DNA of 60,277 nt, from IMG/VR virus record IMGVR_UViG_3300042475_003740, positions 1-60,277 of that record; one strand, written 5' to 3'. Below are positions 38,975 through 47,544 of the stretch, piece by piece. The notes beneath the pieces were generated by a model. That model searched no databases. It saw only the letters and a list, made by a program, of their open reading frames with translations, and had not been told where the DNA came from. The DNA is from a virus. The translations under genes and the position numbers were made by a program. Every line of letters starts with the position of its first letter. Position 1 is the stretch's first letter.

Positions 38975-39349
38975 TCATGGCAGCTGCTCCCGCTCAGCAG
39001 CAGAGCGACGCGGCAACTGCTCGAGGTCGCCGTTCCAGACAGGCCTGGGCACCACCCGCAGCGGTGCTGGCCAGAAGCCGTGGCGAAGAGGAAAGGCTAT
39101 TTCGTAGTGGTAGGACGTTGAGATCCTGAACCACCGAATACCAAGGAACAAGTAACTGTCACTGCATGGGTCCGGCCGCCAATAAAAACCGCCGAACCAG
39201 AACCACGACGATAGATGCCTATTTCTGATCACTTCGCCGGTCTTCGGGTTGCAGGAGCTCACGTGCAGGATCCGGCGGCCGGTCGCGTCGTAGACCTTGG
39301 CGCCGAAATCAAAGGTGCCCCAGGACTCCTTGGGGTAGAGCATGGTCAT
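38975..39349 (-). CDS. aromatic-rich hypothetical protein
   Basis: A 124-residue protein with many Trp/Phe/Tyr residues (SSWFWFGGFYWRPDPCSDSY). ATG at 39349 overlaps the upstream stop (TGATG). It shares a RWFR...RHG core with 38627-38944, suggesting distant paralogues. Confidence 0.5.
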   Translation of the reverse strand: MTMLYPKESWGTFDFGAKVYDATGRRILHVSSCNPKTGEVIRNRHLSSWFWFGGFYWRPDPCSDSYLFLGIRWFRISTSYHYEIAFPLRHGFWPAPLRVVPRPVWNGDLEQLPRRSAAEREQLP

Positions 39350-39669
39350 CACTCCACCTCTTTGTCCGGATAGATGCTCGCAGGCAGCACCTGGACGCTG
39401 CCGGGGAGCCAGTGGGTTTCACCCCGCACCGGTTCGCTGCCCCAGGTCCAGAGCCAGTGATGGTCTTGCCAGCGGCCCCACCAGCAGCAGTCGCTGTGGT
39501 AACCGCGGAGGTCGGCGCCGCTCGGCTGGAGCTCGGACAGGGGGATGGGCCTTTCGATGTTGGTAGGACGAAACGGCCTCGGCGACCAAGGCGTAAAGTC
39601 TTCGTCTGTCGCAGCGGTGGCCGCGTCTCTACCACGGAACGGCCAGAAGCGGCGGAGGATGGTGTTCAT
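39349..39669 (-). CDS. Trp-rich hypothetical protein
   Basis: A 106-residue protein (MNTILRRFWPFRGRDAATAA...), with HSDCCWWGRWQDHHWLWTWG near the end. Coupled by overlaps to both neighbours. Function unknown. Confidence 0.5.
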   Translation of the reverse strand: MNTILRRFWPFRGRDAATAATDEDFTPWSPRPFRPTNIERPIPLSELQPSGADLRGYHSDCCWWGRWQDHHWLWTWGSEPVRGETHWLPGSVQVLPASIYPDKEVE

Positions 39670-39887
39670 TGTGCGCATGACTCCTTGACGCGGTGGGCGG
39701 CGGTCTTGGCAATAGCTTTCATCTGCTGTCGAGTGACCGGGTTCACGTCGGACGCGATCTCCAGCAGGGCTGTATAGGCCTCGCCAAGCGCATCCCATCG
39801 ACGCAGCTCGCGCTCGGTGGCAGGCAGCCACACTGGCACCAGGCGCTGGGCCTGCAGGTATCGACGGAAGCGGCGGAGGGGGTTCAT
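39666..39887 (-). CDS. small basic helical protein
   Basis: A 73-residue protein (MNPLRRFRRYLQAQRLVPVW...). No family recognised; coupled to the upstream gene by a 4-nt overlap. Confidence 0.5.
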   Translation of the reverse strand: MNPLRRFRRYLQAQRLVPVWLPATERELRRWDALGEAYTALLEIASDVNPVTRQQMKAIAKTAAHRVKESCAQ

Positions 39888-40291
39888 GACATCACCTCCC
39901 CATCTTGCTCCATCCCGATGTCATACACCTGGCTGGTGAGGCGGAGGGTTGCCATGGTCAACACACCAACGGCAGCCGTCGCGGACACGTCGGCCAACCT
40001 GAGCAGCTCGCTCAGGTCGACCATCAGCCGCTGCTCCGGTGTCAGCCCGTTGGCCTCGTAGGCGTCAGCCTGGCGGGCCACAACGTCTTCCCGGAGAATC
40101 TGCAGCCCAAGCAACGGCAGCAGCAGGTCGATGATTTCATTCCTGCCGATAGCTGCGCTGGCCTCGCAGCAGTCGTAGGTTTCGCTCTCTTGGCGATCAC
40201 TGCTGACCTTCACGGTGTCAGGCTCTGACCACTCCTGGCTCAGCAGCCAGTCGCAGACTTCAGGGTGTGGAAGGTGTGGGTCGCGTTTCAT
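39884..40291 (-). CDS. hypothetical protein, paralogue of the next gene
   Basis: A 135-residue protein beginning MKRDPHLPHPEVCDWLLSQE. The same head (RDPHLPxPEVCDWLL) and a later YD-C/E-A-AIGxNEI pattern recur in 40288-40671. They are tandem paralogues of unknown function. Confidence 0.5.
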   Translation of the reverse strand: MKRDPHLPHPEVCDWLLSQEWSEPDTVKVSSDRQESETYDCCEASAAIGRNEIIDLLLPLLGLQILREDVVARQADAYEANGLTPEQRLMVDLSELLRLADVSATAAVGVLTMATLRLTSQVYDIGMEQDGEVMS

Positions 40292-40671
40292 GGTGACGGG
40301 TGGGTGGTGAGTGAGTGTGGGACATGCTCTGACATCTCGCACACCCGCGCGTGCTCGTGTTCGCGCTTGCGACTCAGCGTGTCGTCCAGCGATGCAGCAC
40401 GCTTTTGATCCAGGGCGATACGTCGCGCCGTCCGATCCTCATGCAGCAATGTCAGCGCCTCGTCGCTCAGGAAGACACGGGCGATCTCGTCCGCGCCGAT
40501 TGCCGTGTGTGCCGTCTCATAGTCGAACAGCTCGGACTGAGTGATCCCGTGAGGGGCGCCATCTGGGTAGAGGATCAGTGTCTTCGGGATGCAGCCAGAC
40601 CACCGATGTTCAAGTAGCCAGTCGCAAACCTCAGGCGGCGGAAGATGGGGATCTCTGGAATAGGTCATCAT
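40288..40671 (-). CDS. hypothetical protein, paralogue of the previous gene
   Basis: A 127-residue protein beginning MMTYSRDPHLPPPEVCDWLL. Overlaps its paralogue by 4 nt. Located just after the large terminase gene. Function unknown. Confidence 0.5.
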   Translation of the reverse strand: MMTYSRDPHLPPPEVCDWLLEHRWSGCIPKTLILYPDGAPHGITQSELFDYETAHTAIGADEIARVFLSDEALTLLHEDRTARRIALDQKRAASLDDTLSRKREHEHARVCEMSEHVPHSLTTHPSP

Positions 40672-40685
40672 GGTGGGTAGGTGAA

Positions 40686-42254
40686 TCACCGAAACCCCGG
40701 CGTCGTGGACAACCGGCGCTGGCGTGGTTTGAACGTGTCGCTGTCAGCGAACGGATCCGGCGGCGGTGCACCGGAACCGTGGCCGTAGTGAACGGTGCTG
40801 ACGCGCATGGGGCCGGTGCCCTGGGCGTAGTTGACGGCCTGGGTGAGTGAATCCACCAGGTCGTCGTAGGTGTCGCCGGGGAACTTCACCAGCTGGCTGG
40901 TGAGCACCGGCGTAAGGGGGTGGTTGCGGGGGAACCACACGCGGCCTTGATTGAACTCCGGCGTCGCAGCATTGGCCCTGGCCACCTTCCCGCCGATGGG
41001 GTTAACGGCATGCACGATGAAGCCGGCGGCAGCTCGCTTGAGCGTGGAGATCACGGCGCTGCCGTTGGCCTTGTCCTCGATCAGCAGCTCACCAAAGGCC
41101 CACGGCTTCCACTTGCCGGCGATCAGGTCCATGGTGCCGGAGAAGTCCAGGCGCTCGTTCACCAGGTCCAGCAGCCACAGGCCTGAGGCGTCCTGGCCCC
41201 AGTTGGTGAACCCCACCATGTCGGAACCGGCGGTGTCCTTGAAGGTGCAGTCGATCGAGGCGATGATCCGGGTGAACTGCCTGGGTAGTGCGGGGTCGCC
41301 TTCGCCTCCGTAGAACCGGAACATGTTCCGGCTGAAAACCGTCCCCTTGTCCGGCGTCGGCCGCTGCTGATACAGCGCCGCCCAGTCCCGGGTCGGGGTG
41401 TTGAGCTGCTTCCGGCGTGCCCAGTCCGCATCGAACCGATCGGGGTCGAGGGCCTCACCAGGCTGGCGGTCGTCCGGCTCGCGGGTGCAGAGCGCCGGCA
41501 GTGCCACCTGGATCGGTTCGGCAATGATCGGCATGTTGATCACGTGCCAGGGTTCGGCAGCATCGCCGTGGCCATCGCGCTCAAGCTCCTCGACCTGCTG
41601 CAGCAACCAGCCGATCAGGTCGGCCTCGGTCCAGCGGGTGTGGGTGATGAGCTTGCCGGCGCCGGGTTCTTCCCGGGTGTTGAGCACCGTGCTCCACCAG
41701 TCGTAGAGCTGGCGGCGGTAGGCGGCAGATTCCGCCTCGGCCCGGTTCTTGATCGGGTCGTCAACGTTGAGGAAGTCCGCCGGCAGTCCGGTGCCCTTAC
41801 CGACGCCTGCACCCCAGAACCCACCAAGGGAACCTGCAACCTTCCAGCGGCCCTTGCCTGCTGAGCTGGGGTCGAGGGCACCACCTGAGGCGACGAAGTA
41901 ATCCCTGGCCGCCTGGCCGAACTCCTCGGCGAGGGTCTGGGTGTGGGCGCCCTGGCCCCAGGTGCGGTGGGGGAAGCGGCGGAGGAAGTAGCTGGGGAGG
42001 AACCGGCTGAAGATGGTGGACTTGTAGTGCCGCGGCGGCAGCATCAGCAGCAGCCGGGGGAGGTCACCATCGGCAACACGCTGGCCGATCTCCACCAGGC
42101 GGGTGGTGTGCCGGGTGAAGGGGAACGCGGGGTAGACGGCGGCGATGTGGTCGCCGAAGGAGCGGGTGTAGGGGTCTGCAGCGGCGGGAGAGGCAACGCG
42201 GGCGGCGAGCTCCAGTGCCGCCATGCGTGATTCGAGCGTGGCGGCGGTGCTCAC
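40686..42254 (-). CDS. terL: terminase large subunit
   Basis: A 522-residue DNA-packaging motor. The GTG at 42254 is used because it overlaps the methylase stop (GTGA). The Walker A region is LLLMLPPRHYKST (residues 68-80): the usual PPRHGKS has Tyr in place of Gly. Walker B region: LPADFLNVDDPIKNR. A coupling-type segment (ITHTRWTEADLIGWLLQQVE) follows. The nuclease half starts at IIASIDCTFKDT and continues with LIEDKANGSAVI and FPGDTYDDLVDSLTQAV. Headful or cos packaging cannot be told from this. Confidence 0.88.
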   Translation of the reverse strand: MSTAATLESRMAALELAARVASPAAADPYTRSFGDHIAAVYPAFPFTRHTTRLVEIGQRVADGDLPRLLLMLPPRHYKSTIFSRFLPSYFLRRFPHRTWGQGAHTQTLAEEFGQAARDYFVASGGALDPSSAGKGRWKVAGSLGGFWGAGVGKGTGLPADFLNVDDPIKNRAEAESAAYRRQLYDWWSTVLNTREEPGAGKLITHTRWTEADLIGWLLQQVEELERDGHGDAAEPWHVINMPIIAEPIQVALPALCTREPDDRQPGEALDPDRFDADWARRKQLNTPTRDWAALYQQRPTPDKGTVFSRNMFRFYGGEGDPALPRQFTRIIASIDCTFKDTAGSDMVGFTNWGQDASGLWLLDLVNERLDFSGTMDLIAGKWKPWAFGELLIEDKANGSAVISTLKRAAAGFIVHAVNPIGGKVARANAATPEFNQGRVWFPRNHPLTPVLTSQLVKFPGDTYDDLVDSLTQAVNYAQGTGPMRVSTVHYGHGSGAPPPDPFADSDTFKPRQRRLSTTPGFR

Positions 42255-43156
42255 GCGACGGCCTCCAGCAGGCTGGGTTGGCTGCTGCCAATGCACGCGG
42301 GCGACAACCACAGCCGCTCCCGGCGCCCATTGGTGGGGTTGACGCTGTAGCCAGCCCCCCCGCCTGCCTTGCCCTCGGTGACGCTCCACCCGTGGGCCAG
42401 CAGGGCATCGTGTTCAGTGTCGTAGCCGCAGAGGATCACGCGCAGCTCACGCGGGGCGGTCAGGCACCAGGCCCGCACGGCTTCGGCCACGCCCTCGGAC
42501 GATTCGGCGTAGAGATCACCAGAGGTGGCGTAGGGCGGATCCAGGAAGATGGCCCGCGTGCCATCGCCGCCGGTGCCGCTGCGGGTGACTGATGGCTTGA
42601 CCACCCGCTCCCATGGCCCGCAAGTGATGCGCACCCGGCGGAGTCGATCGGCAAGCTGCCGCATGTAGCCCTCAAGCTGGCCTTTCCCCGCGTCCCCCAG
42701 GTGCGGCAGCTTGCGGAGGTGGCCATCGACCACCCGCCATGGACCCGGCCCAAATGGGTCGCCGATGCCGCAGGCCAGCACATACAGCCACCAGCCAGCC
42801 GCCTTGGCGTCGTGCGCTTCGGGATCACCCTCCAGCCATGCCACCAGGTCGGGCGTGCGGCGCTGCTGCAGCCAGGCCAGCCGGGCGTGATAGTCGATCT
42901 CGGCCACAGGCCCCCAGGCCGCTGCAGCTACGGCGTCAGGGCTGAGCTGGATGGCCCGCCAAGCATTGACCAGCCAGCCGTCAGCATCGTTCAGTGTCTC
43001 AACCCGCCGGCCGGTAAACGGCGGCCGGGCCAGCAGCACGGCAGCCGATCCGGCAAACGGCTCGACATAGCCGGCGGGATCACCCAGCGCCTGCCGGATA
43101 CGCGGCGCGGCGCGACGCTTGCCACCGAAGTAGGGGAAGGGAGCGGCGAGGGTCAT
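42251..43156 (-). CDS. DNA adenine methylase (Dam/D12 class)
   Basis: A 301-residue N6-adenine methyltransferase of the alpha group. The N terminus FPYFGGKRRAAP (7-18) is the D12 signature, VEPFAGSAA (31-39) is the AdoMet motif I and DPPYA (206-210) is motif IV. The enzyme probably protects phage DNA against host restriction. It sits between the small and large terminase genes and just after the remnant of another methyltransferase. Confidence 0.88.
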   Translation of the reverse strand: MTLAAPFPYFGGKRRAAPRIRQALGDPAGYVEPFAGSAAVLLARPPFTGRRVETLNDADGWLVNAWRAIQLSPDAVAAAAWGPVAEIDYHARLAWLQQRRTPDLVAWLEGDPEAHDAKAAGWWLYVLACGIGDPFGPGPWRVVDGHLRKLPHLGDAGKGQLEGYMRQLADRLRRVRITCGPWERVVKPSVTRSGTGGDGTRAIFLDPPYATSGDLYAESSEGVAEAVRAWCLTAPRELRVILCGYDTEHDALLAHGWSVTEGKAGGGAGYSVNPTNGRRERLWLSPACIGSSQPSLLEAVA

Positions 43157-43230
43157 GGACGGCGCTCCACCGATGCATCCGCCAGGGTGCGCATCACCTC
43201 CAGGCAGTCGCCGTGGTGGAGGTCAGGCAT
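43153..43230 (-). pseudogene. 25-codon remnant of an N4/N6 methyltransferase N terminus
   Basis: The frame encodes MPDLHHGDCLEVMRTLADAS then VERRP and stop. LxHGDCLEVMRTLPDASVD is the start of many beta-class DNA methyltransferases and normally leads into VxxDPPY, which is missing here. The frame overlaps the upstream gene by 8 nt and the Dam start by 4 nt (ATGA), so it may survive only as a translational coupler. Confidence 0.6.
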
Positions 43231-43807
43231 CGGCTGCCTGCGCCCCCAGCCCCCTGGCCTGCATCTGCAGCAGCAGGGTGTGTTCGAGGTCAGCCGGGAG
43301 CCCTGCAGCGGCGACGGCCTCCAGGACAGTGGCGACGGTCTTGCGCTCGGTCTTGCGCTCAGCGGCGGCGTCGCTGAAGTGGTCGCGGAGCCGTGGGTGA
43401 TGGGTTAGGAGCCAGGTGGCGGCCCAGATACTTGGGGATTCAGCCGTAGCGAGCTTGTCCAAACCGGATAGTAATTGTTGACATTTTTCGGCATCCGCTA
43501 AAGAGATGGCTTCCCGAAATTGATACTCCAAGCTGTCTTCACCTAATTGCTCGGCATTCTTGATCCAATAGCTTGCGGTTGATCTGCCAACGCCAAGACG
43601 AGCCGCCATCAACGCAACCGGCAGACCTTCGGCTGCGATCTCGCGGGCCTTTGCCACCAGCTCTGGTGTCAGCTTCGAGGGCCTGCCAGCCGGCACGGGG
43701 ATCAGCGCAGCGATCGGGTACAGCTTAGGACCAAACCGGTGCGATTGCACAAGCGGATCAACCAGGATGCCAGGGAGTGCCGGGGTAGACGGACGCCCAT
43801 TGGACAT
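43223..43807 (-). CDS. terminase small subunit-like protein
   Basis: A 194-residue protein with an N-terminal HTH (residues about 40-85: GRPSKLTPELVAKAREIAAE, LMAARLGVGRSTASYWIKNA), then helices (EYQFREAISLADAEKCQQLL, SPSIWAATWLLTHHPRLRDH). This is the layout of small terminases, which bind the packaging site and feed DNA to TerL. Only the methylase separates it from terL. The DNA around 43460-43560 is AT-richer. Confidence 0.65.
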   Translation of the reverse strand: MSNGRPSTPALPGILVDPLVQSHRFGPKLYPIAALIPVPAGRPSKLTPELVAKAREIAAEGLPVALMAARLGVGRSTASYWIKNAEQLGEDSLEYQFREAISLADAEKCQQLLSGLDKLATAESPSIWAATWLLTHHPRLRDHFSDAAAERKTERKTVATVLEAVAAAGLPADLEHTLLLQMQARGLGAQAADA

Positions 43808-44102
43808 GGATGGGTTGGCGACGTTCGCCTGGCACCGGGGGCGTCAGTATCTGCACCTCGCCGTCTTCATCCGCATCCTCGTACGTCGGCACCCTGTGCG
43901 TGATCCAGTCGGGCCCAGGAGCCACCTTCGGCGCTGCAGGGGTGGCTGAGGGCTGTGGCGGCCCCTGCATGCCCCCGCCAGCCTCCAGTGCGTCAGCGAT
44001 GCGATCGAGGGCCTGGGCGATGAAGAGAGCGCCGATGTCGAGATTTGTGAATCCTGCGTTGCGGAAGTGTTGAGCGGTGGCGGTCAGATCTTCGAGTGCC
44101 AT
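43758..44102 (-). CDS. hypothetical protein upstream of terminase small subunit
   Basis: A 114-residue protein starting at the ATG at 44102 (MALEDLTATAQHFRNAGFTN...), with a helical head and a Pro-rich tail overlapping the terminase start by 50 nt. Its promoter region at 44115-44150 has TATCCT and a weak palindrome relative, then GTGGTGGCCACCGCACC. No family recognised. Confidence 0.5.
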   Translation of the reverse strand: MALEDLTATAQHFRNAGFTNLDIGALFIAQALDRIADALEAGGGMQGPPQPSATPAAPKVAPGPDWITHRVPTYEDADEDGEVQILTPPVPGERRQPIHVQWASVYPGTPWHPG

Positions 44103-44169
44103 GGCTAGCGATGGGGTGCGGTGGCCACCACAGGATAACCGATCGGTGCGGATGGGCATCTGAACCGGG

Positions 44170-44459
44170 GTAACGCCTGTTACGCAAGCGTAACGGGGGG
44201 CGTAACACCCGAAACCCCGCGCCACCGCTACGTTCTTGGGTGCACTGTTACAGTAGTTACACCTAATTTCAGATATAGATAGAAGGGGGGGTAGTAAGAG
44301 CGCAACACCACAGCACAACACTTTCCCTTTCTCTTAGGGGCTATTCCCCCGCAAAACCGTAACGGGTAACGCATTCCACCAGATCGCAGTCAGGCACAGC
44401 GATCTGACCCGTTACCGGCGCGTTACAGCACCCTGTTTTCGTTACGCCTGAGGCGTTAC
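44170..44459. repeat. cluster of twelve GTTAC/GTAAC repeats (origin or operator candidate)
   Basis: The pentamer GTTAC or its complement occurs at 44170, 44179, 44190, 44202, 44247, 44256, 44359, 44366, 44411, 44422, 44441 and 44455, many extended to CGTTAC/GTAACG. The centre (44261-44350) is the most AT-rich part, with ATATAGAT and a TTTCCCTTTCTC tract. The cluster lies directly behind the primase-helicase gene; its last repeat contains that gene's TAA. This arrangement suits iterons plus an unwinding region. Confidence 0.55.
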
Positions 44460-47074
44460 AGGCCCCGGATTGGCAGCGAGACGGCCCGCGACACATCACC
44501 CAGCCCGCGGAACCGCACGACACCTGCCTTGGCGGCTCCAGGCAGCCGACTGAGCACCGTGCTCCAGCTATGGGCCCATGGCGTTTCAGCCAGCACCCGT
44601 CCGATCCCGGTGGCGGTATTGCTGATCAGCAGCCGATCGCCATCCACCCGAATCCCGATCCGGCCAAGGTGCGCAGCTGCCTGGGTGCTGCTGATCTCCA
44701 GTGATGTCGCGCCGGCGGCCGGATTCGCCAGCTCGACAAGCTCCCCGATCGTCCGCTGGTAGCCGTTGCCTCGATCCCCTTCAACGCGGATCTGATGCTG
44801 GAGTAGCACCTGAATGCAGCGCTGCTCATCAGGGGTTTCCGCAGCCTCGCGGTAGGGCTCCCAGTCGTTGCCGTCGATCAGGCTGTAGGCGTCGTCGATG
44901 GTGGCCGGGTGGCTGTTCATCAGTGACCAGGCGCCGGCCAGGAGGGTGCCGTACTGATCGCCCTGTCGCTGGCTGTCGAAGCGATCAGCAGCAGCCCGGC
45001 GGAACACCGCGACCGACTCGCGGATCACGGGGATCAGCTGCACGGAGCGAAGCAGGAGCCGATGGCCGGCCTCGGTGGTGATCGTCTCGGTCAGATCTCG
45101 GTCGAGGGCGTTCCAGTGAGCGATGCGGTCAGCCTTCGGCATGTGGCTGGGGTTCCGCAGGGTGAGCTGCGCAAAGCGGCTCTGATCGGCGCCTTGCTTG
45201 AGGGCGGTGCTGATCGAGCAGAGCAGGAACATTGAGCGGATGGTGAACCGCTGCGCGGCGCCGTCAGCCCCGCCCTTGCCGATCACCCCCCGGCCGGAGC
45301 TCGAGGCGACGCGAGCAAGCGCGAGGATGTTCTGAATCCGTTCGCGGTCGCTGCGCTCGTTTGATTCTGCCTCGTCGAAGACCACCGGCAGAGCATCAGC
45401 ACGGAGCTCTTGGCGGATGAACGCCTCGGTGGTGTTGCCCTCCGGCCAGATCGCCAGCGAGTCGAGGAGGGTGCCGAGGAATCGATCGAGGATGGCTGAT
45501 TTCCCGCTGCCAGCGGACGCGGTAAGCCAGGCGTGGGGCCGCCAGGTCAGTGCGCCGCAGATCGGCGCCAAGGCAGCCCATCCGCCAAGCAGCAGACCGG
45601 AGGCGGGTACCTCCCAGTGGAAGCGCGACGCGATGTCAAGGATCTCGGCGCCCTCCTGATCCGTGAGCGGCGACAGGTCGCTCGGCACATCGATCGAAGC
45701 GAGGCGCTGGTAGTTGAAGCGGGATGGCGGCGGGGTCATCACCGAGTAGGTGTCACCGTCGACGATCAGCCGATCACCGAGATGCAACACGGAGCGACCC
45801 TGATCCCACCAGGCACCGCGGCCACGGATCCGATCGGGGGAGTAGACGCCTACCGCGGCCTGCTGAGCGAAAAGAGAGGAGATAGCCGATTGCCAATCGG
45901 CGCCGGTTTTGCTGGGGTAGACGGCCTGCCAATACTGAATGAGGGCAATCCGCAGCAGGTTGGTGGACGTGTGCCCAGGGCCGGTGAGTCTCATGACCTG
46001 ACCGGTGTTGTGGGGCTGGTAGTAGTAGGAGTCCCCGTCGAACCCCAGGCAAGCAAACGGCGCCCCGGGCAGGCTGACGGGCGGATCGGCGGGCGGTGCG
46101 GCCGGCGGGTCAGGTTCGGGCTCTGGTGGTAGCGGCGGGAGCTCTACCAGGCCATCAGCCAGCACCTTGGCGGCCTGCTTCGGGGTCCAGCCGAACGCTG
46201 CGGCATCAGCGAGGTCGAACTTCGGCGGCGCCTCGGCCGGCGGCTTGAAGATCGAGACGGTGCAGCCAAGCTGCAGGAGCTTCGGGCCGAGCTTGGCCAT
46301 GCAGTTCCGACCGGGGTCGTCGTTGTCCGGCCAGAGCACCACGGTGCGGCCGGCGAGGGGCGACCAGTCGGTGTGGCGGACGCCGCCGGTGCCACCGCAC
46401 CAGGCAGTGACCACGTGGCCGGGGAAGAGATCGGCGCCGGCATCAGCGACCTTCTCCCCCTCGGTGATGAGCACCGGGTCGTCCGTGCGCTCCGCCAGAT
46501 CAGGGAGGCGGTAGAGGGGTCTGGGTGCAGGCCACTCGGAGGTGAAGGGATCGCTCTTGCTGGGGAAGTGCCAGCCACCGTCGAGCCAGGTGCGATGGAT
46601 GAACAGCTTGCCCTTCGGGGTCTCGATCCGCTGAATCCAGAACAGCTGCCGCCCATCGGTGTCGCGGTAGCACCACTGCGCCACGGCGCGGCCAAGGTCT
46701 GGCGCGGCAGCATCAGCCGGTGGGGTATCGGGTATGCGGTGGGGCTTGCCGGCGGGCTTGACCCGGGGCGGAGCTGCATCAGATGGCAGGCCGAGCTGCT
46801 GCTCCACCCTCCGCAGCGCCTGCTTCAGATCCCAGCCGGTGCAGCGCATGAGCAGGTCGAGGCCGGACATGGCGCCGCCCTGGCGGTCCTTGCCGCCGCA
46901 CTGGTTGCAGTAGCAGCCGCCGGGGCCGTCGTCGCGGTCCCACCGGTAGCGATCGGTGCCACCACAGGCCGGGCAGGGTTGGTGCTGATCAGTGAGCTGC
47001 TCTGCCGTCAGGCCAGCAAGGGACTGCAGCAGCTCTGGCCAGCGGCCGGCTGCCTGCTCAAGAGTTGTGGCCAT
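44456..47074 (-). CDS. primase-helicase (zinc ribbon, TOPRIM, SF3/D5-like ATPase)
   Basis: An 872-residue replication protein. N-terminal zinc ribbon Cys34/37/54/56/59 (PCPACGGTDRY, CYCNQCG). TOPRIM-like domain with LITEGEKVADA (203-213) and VVLWPDNDDPG (245-255), the acidic residues expected for primer synthesis. A Pro-rich linker at 311-335. ATPase domain with Walker A ASAGSGKS (519-526) and Walker B PVVFDEAE (563-570). The layout is that of phage P4-type/DUF927-type enzymes combining priming and unwinding. The GTTAC cluster at its 3' end may be its origin. Confidence 0.82.
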   Translation of the reverse strand: MATTLEQAAGRWPELLQSLAGLTAEQLTDQHQPCPACGGTDRYRWDRDDGPGGCYCNQCGGKDRQGGAMSGLDLLMRCTGWDLKQALRRVEQQLGLPSDAAPPRVKPAGKPHRIPDTPPADAAAPDLGRAVAQWCYRDTDGRQLFWIQRIETPKGKLFIHRTWLDGGWHFPSKSDPFTSEWPAPRPLYRLPDLAERTDDPVLITEGEKVADAGADLFPGHVVTAWCGGTGGVRHTDWSPLAGRTVVLWPDNDDPGRNCMAKLGPKLLQLGCTVSIFKPPAEAPPKFDLADAAAFGWTPKQAAKVLADGLVELPPLPPEPEPDPPAAPPADPPVSLPGAPFACLGFDGDSYYYQPHNTGQVMRLTGPGHTSTNLLRIALIQYWQAVYPSKTGADWQSAISSLFAQQAAVGVYSPDRIRGRGAWWDQGRSVLHLGDRLIVDGDTYSVMTPPPSRFNYQRLASIDVPSDLSPLTDQEGAEILDIASRFHWEVPASGLLLGGWAALAPICGALTWRPHAWLTASAGSGKSAILDRFLGTLLDSLAIWPEGNTTEAFIRQELRADALPVVFDEAESNERSDRERIQNILALARVASSSGRGVIGKGGADGAAQRFTIRSMFLLCSISTALKQGADQSRFAQLTLRNPSHMPKADRIAHWNALDRDLTETITTEAGHRLLLRSVQLIPVIRESVAVFRRAAADRFDSQRQGDQYGTLLAGAWSLMNSHPATIDDAYSLIDGNDWEPYREAAETPDEQRCIQVLLQHQIRVEGDRGNGYQRTIGELVELANPAAGATSLEISSTQAAAHLGRIGIRVDGDRLLISNTATGIGRVLAETPWAHSWSTVLSRLPGAAKAGVVRFRGLGDVSRAVSLPIRGL

Positions 47075-47078
47075 GCCG

Positions 47079-47267
47079 TCAGGCCGTGGCCGCTGCGGTG
47101 CTGCGTGTGGGCCCCTGCCGCTCCATATCGCGGCGGATCAGCTGCCGGACATAGGCGGCCCTGCTGCAGCCCTCGTAGCTGGCCTGGGCGTCGAGGTGGC
47201 TGACGTGCTCCAGGGGCAGCTCAAGGGTGATGGTGGTCTTGCCGTCAGGTGTGGGCCAGCTGGGCAT
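47079..47267 (-). CDS. ribbon-helix-helix protein
   Basis: A 62-residue protein: a strand (KTTITLELPLEHVSHLDAQA) followed by two helices (CSRAAYVRQLIRRDMERQG), the CopG/Arc pattern with GCSRAAYVRQL as the turn and second helix. Probably a small repressor. It lies directly in front of the primase gene and behind the shared palindrome, so it might bind its own promoter. Confidence 0.65.
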   Translation of the reverse strand: MPSWPTPDGKTTITLELPLEHVSHLDAQASYEGCSRAAYVRQLIRRDMERQGPTRSTAAATA

Positions 47268-47291
47268 GGTGCGGTGGCGGTTCAGGTTCGC

Positions 47292-47329
47292 AGTGTAGCG
47301 GTGCAGATGCGGATGCGAAACGCTATGAT
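47292..47329. promoter_or_regulatory. bidirectional promoter sharing one palindrome
   Basis: The 18-mer TGCAGATGCGGATGCGAA (47302-47319) has a 4-nt spacer and a -10-like hexamer on each side: ACGC then TATGAT (47324-47329) rightward, and CCGC then TACACT (47297-47292) leftward. Leaders are CCACCACCACCCCC rightward and CCGCCACCGCACC leftward. Confidence 0.65.
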
Positions 47330-47357
47330 TCGCTGGCCACCACCACCCCCCTGCTCC

Positions 47358-47528
47358 ATGCCGATGCCAGCCACTGCCCGGACCAGGTGGTGGGTGCCCT
47401 GCCCCTGGAAGGCGGGGAGTGGCCTCTCGGCTGATCACGGTCCCGTTGAGGACTGCCGCTGGCTCCAGGCTCGTGCTGTGCCGTCAAGGGCGGCAGTAAG
47501 CCGGGGCGGTGCGGGGTGGCAGCTATGA
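47358..47528 (+). CDS. small hypothetical protein
   Basis: A 56-residue Trp/Arg/Cys-containing protein (MPMPATARTRWWVPCPWKAG...), first gene rightward of the shared palindrome. I infer it to be real from the promoter and leader, and from the tight junction to the next gene. Confidence 0.45.
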   Translation: MPMPATARTRWWVPCPWKAGSGLSADHGPVEDCRWLQARAVPSRAAVSRGGAGWQL

Positions 47529-47544
47529 AGCCACCACACCACCC

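Noticed and set aside
43153-43230. A functional second adenine methylase
   Set aside because: Only the first 25 codons of the family are present and the catalytic DPPY part is missing.
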